A DNA stretch of 64,000 nt from Pyramidobacter sp. C12-8 (GTDB lineage: Bacteria > Synergistota > Synergistia > Synergistales > Dethiosulfovibrionaceae): contig NZ_MUHX01000011.1 of the NCBI RefSeq assembly GCF_002007215.1, positions 18,466 to 82,465 on the forward strand, written 5' to 3'. The first letter of the stretch is position 1; each line of letters starts with the position of its first letter. The notes under the pieces were generated by a model. It was not told the DNA's origin and did not search any database. It was given only the letters and a program-made list of their open reading frames with translations. Positions 58,298 through 64,000 of the stretch are shown one piece after another. The position numbers and the translations under genes were made by a program.

Positions 58298-58322
58298 TCA
58301 CCCGAACGGGTGATGCTTTTTT
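58298..58322 (+). terminator. Terminator-like hairpin directly after the consensus promoter
   Basis: TCACCC-gaac-GGGTGA followed after TGC by T6-7. It may end the ABC operon, but it also lies within the first 30 nt of transcripts from the consensus promoter. Confidence 0.65.
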
Positions 58323-58446
58323 CCACGCGTCGGATATGCTGGTATCGGTTTCAAAAACGTGCGCGGGCATCCGGCGGGGGCCGGAAAAGGAAGACGTTTT
58401 TGCCGCCGCGCGGCGGCGGAAGCGCGTTTGCGAAAGGAGCATGACG

Positions 58447-59883
58447 ATGAAGGACATTTCTGCGCGAAAAGTTATGAGCGTTCTGACGGCGGCGGGATTG
58501 GCCGCCTGTCTGTGCGGCGGCGCGGCCCGGGCCGAAGTCAAAAAGATCGAGGCGACCTATTTCACGCTGGATTACGAGACGGACGCGGGCTGGACCTTCG
58601 ACGAGAAAAAAGACCTCAAAGACAGCCAGAAGGCTTCGACGCTGCGGATTCGCATTCCCAGCGCGGCCGATCCCAAGAGGAGCGACGCGCTGGTGGACGT
58701 CAAGGCGAATATCGAAAATCAGTCGAACTTCCGCCGCTATCTCGAGCAGTTTGGCTTCGACCCGTACGAATACGCGGAAAAGCGTTCCTACACGCTCGTC
58801 CCGCTGGGCGGCGTGGACTGCCTCGTCAAAGAAGATTCGTCCAGGATCAACTATCTCGCCCGCGTCGAGGGCGCCGGCGAAACCATCCAGATTTCGGCCG
58901 ATTCCAAGGAAAAGCTGGAAGACGTCAGAACGCTGCTGAAGGGACTTCAGTTCAAAGTGACCGACGCCGGCAAAAAGGACGGCCCCTGGTACTGGAACGG
59001 CACGCCCTACGCCAGCGCCGAACACTCCGCGGAAGTCGGCTCCGTGACGCTGAACAGCAAGCACGTGCCCATCGACCCCATCATCATCCGCTCCGTGATC
59101 GGCGGCAACCGCATCTGGTCCGACGGGACCAGGGCGTATATCCTCAGCAACGCCTGCAAACTCGCCGAGTACGCCCTCGACGGCGGCAAACTGGTCAAGA
59201 AGGCCGACATCGAGCTTGGCGACAAAGCTAACTACCAGACCATGACCGTCACCGACGACGGCGCGGTCTGGCTGGGCGGGGTCGGCCGCGGCGCCTGCCA
59301 CATCAAGGACGGCGCCGTCGAGAAAATCAAAGGCCCGCGCGAACTGGTCATGCACCCCTCGGGGACCTGGGGACTCGAGCGCTCCTGCCGCAAGGGCGCG
59401 GAGATGAAGAAGTACGAGATCGCCGCGGACGGGACCGTCGCGACCGTCGACTTCCCCCTGGCCGAGATCGACTCTATGGTCAACGCCTATCTGCGCATCG
59501 ACGCCAACCACATCTACGTCAGCGGCCGCGAAGCCGGTTCCAAGACCACGGCGCTTTTCGTCTACGACCACGGCGGCAAACTGGAAAAGATCCTCAGGGA
59601 GCCGGCCCAAAACTCCATGGGCGGCGTCTTCTTCGCGGGCGAAACCGCCAACGGCTTCGTCGCCCTGCCGCTGCAGAGCACTGTGATACTGTGGGACAAG
59701 GAAGGCAATCCGATCGGCCGTCTTAACGACGTCAAAAAACTCTACGACAGCCCCACCACCGGCGTGGCCGCCAACGAGGACGGCGTCCTGCTGCCCGGCG
59801 GCGGCCTGCTGACGCTGACCCGCCGCGAGCGCGCCGACAAGTCCACCTACGAACTCGTCGTGTTCCGCGTCGACGGATTCTAG
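58447..59883 (+). CDS. Secreted protein with propeller-like C-terminal region
   Basis: 478 aa with a signal peptide (VMSVLTAAGLAACLCGGAARA). The first 150 mature residues form a small domain (YFTLDYETDAGWTFDEKK ... LEDVRTLLKGLQFKV) of the kind found in short exported proteins; residues from about 200 contain repeated short strands with Asp/Gly turns (ADIELGDKANYQTMTVTDDGAVWLGG, RIDANHIYVSGRE, VAANEDGVLLPGG) suggesting a beta-propeller. The function is unknown. ATG 58447 lies eight bases after AAAGGAG; ATG 58441 is too close. Bounded by its own promoter and a terminator. Confidence 0.7.
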   Translation: MKDISARKVMSVLTAAGLAACLCGGAARAEVKKIEATYFTLDYETDAGWTFDEKKDLKDSQKASTLRIRIPSAADPKRSDALVDVKANIENQSNFRRYLEQFGFDPYEYAEKRSYTLVPLGGVDCLVKEDSSRINYLARVEGAGETIQISADSKEKLEDVRTLLKGLQFKVTDAGKKDGPWYWNGTPYASAEHSAEVGSVTLNSKHVPIDPIIIRSVIGGNRIWSDGTRAYILSNACKLAEYALDGGKLVKKADIELGDKANYQTMTVTDDGAVWLGGVGRGACHIKDGAVEKIKGPRELVMHPSGTWGLERSCRKGAEMKKYEIAADGTVATVDFPLAEIDSMVNAYLRIDANHIYVSGREAGSKTTALFVYDHGGKLEKILREPAQNSMGGVFFAGETANGFVALPLQSTVILWDKEGNPIGRLNDVKKLYDSPTTGVAANEDGVLLPGGGLLTLTRRERADKSTYELVVFRVDGF

Positions 59884-59902
59884 GGCTCGTTTATCGTTGA
59901 AG

Positions 59903-59947
59903 AAACGGCCTCCGGCTCCTTGTCGGGAGCGTCGGCAGGCCGTTTTT
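59903..59947 (+). terminator. Terminator of the secreted propeller-like protein gene
   Basis: AAACGGCCT pairs with AGGCCGTTT, with an inner GGCTCC/GGGAGC stem, followed by T5. Confidence 0.75.
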
Positions 59948-59966
59948 CGAAAAAGGAGGGAAAATC

Positions 59967-60776
59967 ATGGCCCTGTTCAGCAAGGAACCCTGCGCGTTCT
60001 GCGGCAAAGAAGTCGGCATGATGAGCCGCAGCAAGATGAGCAGCAAGGATTACGTCTGCGACGACTGCCGCAAGAAAGGCAACCCCTTCGCGCGCGTCGA
60101 CCATCTGACCAAGGATCAGGTCGCCGAGATGTTCGCGCGCGCGGAGCGCGACGAGAAGCTCCTCGACGGCATGGAGCTGAGCGACGAATATCTGGACGTC
60201 GGCATGGGGAAGGTTATCCATTTCCGCAGCCAGAAGGGCGGCGGCGACATCTTCACGATTTCCACGCCGGAGACCCGACGCTACGAGCATCGTCCCGTGT
60301 TCTACTTCAGCAGCATCCGCAAGTGGAACCCCAGCGAGGCCTTCGTCGAGCGCAGCGTCGGCGCCGCGCCGCGCGAAGCCGTGCGCGACTACAGCACTCT
60401 GATCACGCTCAAGGAGAAACTGTCCACCGACAAGAAAAACGACGGCTGGGAGCTCCGTATCCCTTACTTCGACGCCGCCGTTCCCGAGATCCTCATCAAA
60501 ATTCCCAAAGAAGCCGACGCCGACAAAGTGCAGAGGTTTTACAGGAACATCTGCGGCAAATGCGACTATCGAGTGTCGCGCGGCATTCAAACCGCCCGCG
60601 ACAAAGAGGATCTGCAGGTGAAGAACGCCTGCAAGACCGCCAACGAAGCGCTGAAAGCGGCGCTCAAGGGCGGCGACGTCAAGGAAGCTCTCGCCGAAGG
60701 CCTCCAAAAGTCGATCGACATCGACCAGGGCAAGGTCAGGAAAAAGGGATTCTTCGCCCGGCTCTTCGGGCGGTGA
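59967..60776 (+). CDS. DUF4428 domain protein
   Basis: 269 aa. The N-terminus is a zinc ribbon, CAFCGKEVGMM...YVCDDCRKK (residues 9-38), as in DUF4428 proteins. The middle region (about 70-190) is mixed alpha/beta of unknown role. The last 40 residues are basic and helical, ending KKGFFARLFGR. Soluble, no signal peptide. GGAGGGAAAATC precedes the ATG. A decayed copy of its last 116 bp is found at 62069-62184 beyond the Fic gene. Confidence 0.8.
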   Translation: MALFSKEPCAFCGKEVGMMSRSKMSSKDYVCDDCRKKGNPFARVDHLTKDQVAEMFARAERDEKLLDGMELSDEYLDVGMGKVIHFRSQKGGGDIFTISTPETRRYEHRPVFYFSSIRKWNPSEAFVERSVGAAPREAVRDYSTLITLKEKLSTDKKNDGWELRIPYFDAAVPEILIKIPKEADADKVQRFYRNICGKCDYRVSRGIQTARDKEDLQVKNACKTANEALKAALKGGDVKEALAEGLQKSIDIDQGKVRKKGFFARLFGR

Positions 60777-60844
60777 GACCGCGGCTGATACGGTTTTTTC
60801 TGCAGGGATCCCGATCGCACATTGCAACGGCATTTGCATAGATG

Positions 60845-60888
60845 AAAAGAATCTGCATATAATCCAAGGATTATATGCAGATTCTTTT
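60845..60888. repeat. Inverted repeat, operator candidate I / terminator
   Basis: 21-bp perfect arms around AA, containing two copies of ATCTGCATATAATCC facing each other. The T-run at the end may also stop DUF4428 transcripts. Confidence 0.7.
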
Positions 60889-60938
60889 TGCGGGAACTCG
60901 TTTATCTGCATATAATATGGTAAGATGATATGCAGATA
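60888..60938 (+). promoter_or_regulatory. fic promoter with flanking operator half-sites
   Basis: TTGCGG (60888-60893), 17 bp, TATAAT (60911-60916). TATCTGCATAT (60903-60913) and its complement ATATGCAGATA (60928-60938) flank the -10 and start site, the same motif as in the inverted repeat upstream. Confidence 0.72.
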
Positions 60939-60950
60939 GGAGAAGATACA

Positions 60951-61997
60951 ATGAGACGATTCGATTATTCTTTCCTTAATAATGGACTGTTGCCCGCAAA
61001 GTTTGTGAACCTTACGGCAAGCATTACGAGCCTGAAAACGATGGCCGGGGTTCGGAAAGAGGAATACGTCCGTGTTTTCACGGAATTGGAAGCCATCGCG
61101 AAGGTACAATCGGTAAAGAGTTCCAATGCGATCGAGGGGATTGTTACCAGCGATGAACGTATCGCGGCGATCGTGAATCAGAACAGTGCACCGCTGAATC
61201 ACACCGAAGCGGAGATCGCCGGGTACAGAGACGCCCTGAATGAAATACATCTGGGCTGCGAGCACATCAACTTCCGCCGGAGTGACATCTTGAGGCTGCA
61301 TGAAATGCTTTTGTCGGCTGCCGGGCATGAATACGGCGGACGCTACAAGACGGATGACAACGTAATCATGGAAGTCGATGCGTTCGGGAACCGAAAAGTA
61401 CGGTTTTCTCCTACTCCGGCCGCTGAAACGGAAGCCGCGATGGAACAGCTGGAACTTGCCTATCTGGACGCCTGCGGCGACGCCAACGTCAATCAGCTCT
61501 TGTTGATCCCGTGCGTGATTCTGGATTTTCTGTGTATCCATCCCTTCCGAGACGGCAACGGAAGAATGTCGCGACTCTTATCGCTCCTGCTGCTGTACAA
61601 AAGCGGTCATGACGTGGGGAAATATGTCTCTTTCGAGGAGCAGATCAACAATCGCAAGGCGTATTACTATGAGGCGCTGCGGCGATCTTCTGATGGCTGG
61701 CGCACAAATGAAAACACCTATTTCCCGTTTATCGAGAACTTCCTGTCCACTTTGTATATGTGCTATAAAGAGCTGGATAAGCGTTTCGCCGTAGTCCACG
61801 GGAGAAAAATCACCAAAAAGGCACGCATTGAATCGACCGTATTGAACAGCCTGACGCCGCTCTCCAAAGCCGAGATATGCAAGATCCTCCCGGACGTCAG
61901 CCCAACGACGGTGGAGGCCGTGTTGGGAGCCATGGTAAAAGCCGGTGCCATTAAACGCATTGGTGCTGGCAGGGCGTCGAGATATGCAAAGGCGTAA
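60951..61997 (+). CDS. Fic family protein (class II) with C-terminal winged helix
   Basis: 348 aa. The inhibitory helix motif SNAIEG (58-63) comes before the Fic core, whose active-site loop HPFRDGNGRMSR (197-208) is complete, so AMP transfer is expected once the inhibitory Glu62 is displaced. The last 60 residues (ESTVLNSLTPLSKAEICKIL ... GAIKRIGAGRASRY) are a winged helix-turn-helix. With the symmetric TCTGCATAT sites around its promoter, it probably represses itself. Codon use and base content are less GC-rich than in its neighbours, suggesting acquisition. ATG 60951, after GGAGAAG, is preferred over 60930. Confidence 0.88.
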   Translation: MRRFDYSFLNNGLLPAKFVNLTASITSLKTMAGVRKEEYVRVFTELEAIAKVQSVKSSNAIEGIVTSDERIAAIVNQNSAPLNHTEAEIAGYRDALNEIHLGCEHINFRRSDILRLHEMLLSAAGHEYGGRYKTDDNVIMEVDAFGNRKVRFSPTPAAETEAAMEQLELAYLDACGDANVNQLLLIPCVILDFLCIHPFRDGNGRMSRLLSLLLLYKSGHDVGKYVSFEEQINNRKAYYYEALRRSSDGWRTNENTYFPFIENFLSTLYMCYKELDKRFAVVHGRKITKKARIESTVLNSLTPLSKAEICKILPDVSPTTVEAVLGAMVKAGAIKRIGAGRASRYAKA

Positions 61998-62068
61998 AAA
62001 GCGGACAAAAAGCTCAAGGTGGAGGCCGGGATTCTCAAGCAGGCATCCTGTGCCGCCCTGATAGACGG

Positions 62069-62184
62069 CGCTCAAGGGCGGCGGCGTCAAGGAAGCGCTC
62101 GCCGGGGGCCTTTAGAAGTCAATCGACATCGACCAGGACAAGGTCAAGAAAAAGGGATTCTTCGCCCGGCTCTTCGGGCGCTGA
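62069..62184 (+). pseudogene. Fragment of a DUF4428 gene 3' end
   Basis: 116 bp that match 60661-60776 without gaps, differing at about 11 positions by hand count, with an in-frame TAG in the middle and the same ending (FARLFGR then stop). No 5' part is present. It lies just beyond the Fic gene. Confidence 0.8.
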
Positions 62185-62266
62185 GGGCTCGATCGCCGAA
62201 ATGAACGCAGGCCCCCCGCGGGACGTAAAGGCGCAAGGAAACTTCGAAACGGAATATACGAAAAAA

Positions 62267-62349
62267 GAGGACGCCTCGATCGATCTTGAACTGCCCCCCA
62301 AAAGTCTAACTTTTGGGGGGCAGTTCATTTCGAGACGTCCTCTTTTTTT
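62267..62349 (+). terminator. Large two-part terminator
   Basis: An inner perfect 19-bp stem (62287-62305 with 62309-62327, C6/G6 in the middle) is nested in outer arms GAGGACG/CGTCCTC, followed by T7. Confidence 0.85.
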
Positions 62350-62504
62350 GCGCAAATCTATTTTTGATGACGACCGCTGAAAACGACCTGCGGATATTGC
62401 GGATTTTTTTCCGGAGCGAACCGTTCGGAACGCCGCGAATCGTTGCGAACGCCGCGGTTTTTATTTACGAACGGCGAAAATGCAAACGCAAACAATGAGT
62501 TATC

Positions 62505-62531
62505 TTTACACGGGGGGGGGTATGATATGCT
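62505..62531 (+). promoter_or_regulatory. G9 homopolymer in the adhesin promoter region
   Basis: TTTACA (62505-62510), C, G9 (62512-62520), then TATGATATGCT. With the TATGCT at 62526-62531 as -10 the spacer is 15 bp, near the functional range and adjustable by tract length. Confidence 0.5.
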
Positions 62532-62625
62532 CTTCACTGTTTGCCCATATACAATTTGAATGCGTTTGTTTTATCAATCGAATTTGTTTTTTGTAGTAAA
62601 AACAAAAAAGGAGGAGATGTGGTAC

Positions 62626-64000
62626 ATGGGTTCGATTTACGAAGAGGTGGAAAACAAGGCTCGAAAATGCCATGCAGAAGCGCCCGGGATCGTCGGCGTA
62701 AGACGCGCCGCGGTCCTGGTATGCGCTCTGGCGTTGGCCGTCGGGAGCTTTGAACCGTCGCGGGCGTCGGTGATCGACGAGAGCTATGTGGAGATTGCGA
62801 GAGGGGCCGAGGCGAATCATACGAAGGCGATCGCCGTCGGCAATAAGGCCAAAGCAAAGGGAGAGGAAAGTATCGCGATAGGCTACGAGGCGGAAGCCAA
62901 CAATCCGCAGCAATCTAATTATGCGGTTCCGGCAATCGCCATCGGCTCCCGGGCGCGGGCGCTGAAAAGCAATGCCATCGCTTTCGGCACGCTGAGCACC
63001 GCGCACGGCAACCGCAGTATCGCCATCGGTTCCGGCGCGGTGGCCGACGACTTTACGACGTCGTTGGGCTGGATGGCCGGCTCGACGAGCAAGGTCAAAG
63101 GAGAGCATGGCGTTATTCCCGTAGGGAAGTTCAAATCGAGCAAAGAAAGCGTTTTTATCGGAAAGAACGCAGGCCGCGACATCGAAGGCAAGGATAACGT
63201 CGTTATCGGCAATTATGGGGCCGAAGGCGTTCCCGAAGATGGCTCTTATGTACAAGGCAACACGCCGGGCGACAACGCAGGACATTTCGTAGGCATCACG
63301 GCGATCGGCCGGAGCGCTCTGGTCAAAGGCGACAACGGCGTGGCTCTGGGCAAGGAAGCCAAGGCCATGGGGACCTCTGGCGTGGCCGTAGGTCATCTTG
63401 CCAATGCAAAAAAGAATTTTGACATAGCCTTAGGTTACAAGGCTGAAGCCGAAGGGGTTCCCCCTTCTTCCAGTAGCACCGGCGGTTCGGCAATGGCTTT
63501 GGGCACGAGCGCCCACGCCGCGGGTATGAACGCGGTCAGCATTGGCAACGGAGCGTCTGCGACGAATACTTCCACCATCGCACTGGGGGGCAAGGCCGAA
63601 GGACACAGTTCCACAGCGCTTGGTTATGTCACGCAGGCGTCCGGCTCCAGCGCTACGGCGGTAGGCTATTATGCCCAGGCGACCGGGAACCAGAGCACGG
63701 CCCTCGGCACGATAGCCAAGGCCGAAACGGTCGGGGCCGTGGCCATCGGTAACGAGGCCAAAGCCGCAGCTTCCGAAGGCGACGTCGCTTTGGGTGCCGG
63801 CTCGGAAACAGCGGCAGCCGTGGGAACGGCTTCCTACATGGTTAACGGGCAGACGAAGAATTTTGCGGGAACAGATCCAGCCTCTACCGTCAGCGTGGGC
63901 AAAGCCGGCACGGAGCGCACGATCACCAACGTGGCGGCCGGACGCATCAGCGGCAACTCTACGGACGCCGTCAACGGCAGCCAGCTGTTCGGCGTCATCG
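62626..64000 (+). CDS. YadA-like trimeric autotransporter adhesin (partial, runs off window)
   Basis: The first 458 codons of a longer gene. An extended N-terminus with a signal peptide (VRRAAVLVCALALAVGSFEPSRA) is followed by a head made of many YadA-type repeats of about 14-16 residues, such as TKAIAVGNKAKAKGEESIAIG, NRSIAIGSGA, SSTALGYVTQASG and NQSTALGTIAKAE, and then the neck ITNVAAGRISGNSTDAVNGSQLF (about 432-454). Stalk and membrane anchor must lie beyond 64000. It would be exported and trimerise on the outer membrane for attachment. AAAGGAGGAG precedes two in-frame ATGs (62617, 62626); either is possible. Confidence 0.92.
   Translation, partial: MGSIYEEVENKARKCHAEAPGIVGVRRAAVLVCALALAVGSFEPSRASVIDESYVEIARGAEANHTKAIAVGNKAKAKGEESIAIGYEAEANNPQQSNYAVPAIAIGSRARALKSNAIAFGTLSTAHGNRSIAIGSGAVADDFTTSLGWMAGSTSKVKGEHGVIPVGKFKSSKESVFIGKNAGRDIEGKDNVVIGNYGAEGVPEDGSYVQGNTPGDNAGHFVGITAIGRSALVKGDNGVALGKEAKAMGTSGVAVGHLANAKKNFDIALGYKAEAEGVPPSSSSTGGSAMALGTSAHAAGMNAVSIGNGASATNTSTIALGGKAEGHSSTALGYVTQASGSSATAVGYYAQATGNQSTALGTIAKAETVGAVAIGNEAKAAASEGDVALGAGSETAAAVGTASYMVNGQTKNFAGTDPASTVSVGKAGTERTITNVAAGRISGNSTDAVNGSQLFGVI

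Larger units (their letters stand above)
62185..62625. other. Intergenic region before the adhesin
   Basis: No gene is seen in these 440 bp. They contain a very stable terminator (62267-62349), a direct repeat GAACGCCGCG (62428-62437 and 62447-62456) and the G9 tract with promoter-like elements. Confidence 0.7.

Noticed and set aside
62626..63900. Repeated short motifs that might suggest a CRISPR-like or tandem DNA array
   Set aside because: The periodicity is at the protein level (YadA head repeats); DNA units vary in length and sequence and there are no spacers.

Overview
This window is 64 kb of dense, high-GC (G+C-rich third codon positions), mostly single-copy chromosomal DNA. It fits a didermic anaerobe of the phylum Synergistota (Pyramidobacter-like). 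That placement is inference, based on Kdo/Kdo8N LPS genes and a trimeric autotransporter adhesin (outer membrane), a thermophile/Clostridia-type NADP secondary alcohol dehydrogenase, a CDC48-type double AAA+ ATPase, several peptide/amino-acid catabolism genes, and no respiratory operons. I see no rRNA, tRNA, CRISPR array or complete insertion sequence.

Layout. 0.2-3.8 kb: cupin gene, then a minus-strand kdsB-kdnB-kdnA cassette for making and activating 8-amino-Kdo. 4.3-9.6 kb: hisS, aspS and an outsized RNase III. 9.7-17.8 kb: envelope and unknown proteins, then an inducible-type lysine decarboxylase. 18-24.3 kb: ADP-ribosylglycohydrolase, sbcDC, and ribBA under an FMN riboswitch. 24.5-28 kb: a two-gene K+ channel/RCK set and an Ala/Lys-rich helical protein. 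28-35.3 kb: thrC, a gtr-type O-antigen glucosylation operon, ftsH, and a CIRCE-controlled hsp20 with a small leader ORF. 35.5-42.4 kb: NCS2 permease, DnaQ-like exonuclease, a TlpA/CD1871A/polyferredoxin redox operon, a secreted Cys-repeat protein and a phosphosugar mutase. 42.4-50.3 kb: a parS site, M20 aminoacylase with YfcC transporter, secondary alcohol dehydrogenase, a COG0523 GTPase with a second parS inside it, RluA-type pseudouridine synthase and YhaM-like exonuclease. 50.5-58.2 kb: CDC48-like ATPase and a complete five-gene peptide ABC importer. 58.2-64 kb: secreted and zinc-ribbon proteins, a self-regulated-looking Fic gene flanked by a duplicated gene fragment, and the start of a YadA-like adhesin behind a G9 tract.

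Main discoveries. (1) The family-5 substrate-binding protein at 52768-54432 is circularly permuted: the C-terminal part of the fold comes first behind the signal peptide and the N-terminal part comes last, with no leftover fragments on either side. (2) A 150-bp dispersed repeat with inverted termini (ATACTATTTCT type) and a foldback core occurs in two near-complete copies, one diverged copy and one truncated copy, always between genes; two copies touch the stop codon of a neighbour. (3) Two perfect 16-bp parS sites about 5 kb apart suggest an origin-proximal location. (4) The RNase III is 666 aa with a string of dsRBD-like modules. (5) Four half-sites of one motif surround the Fic promoter.

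Functionally the region mixes translation housekeeping, envelope modification (Kdo8N, O-antigen glucosylation, adhesin), peptide and amino-acid use (ABC importer, M20/YfcC, lysine decarboxylase), proteostasis (FtsH, Hsp20, CDC48-like) and nucleic-acid maintenance (SbcCD, RNase III, YhaM, DnaQ-like).
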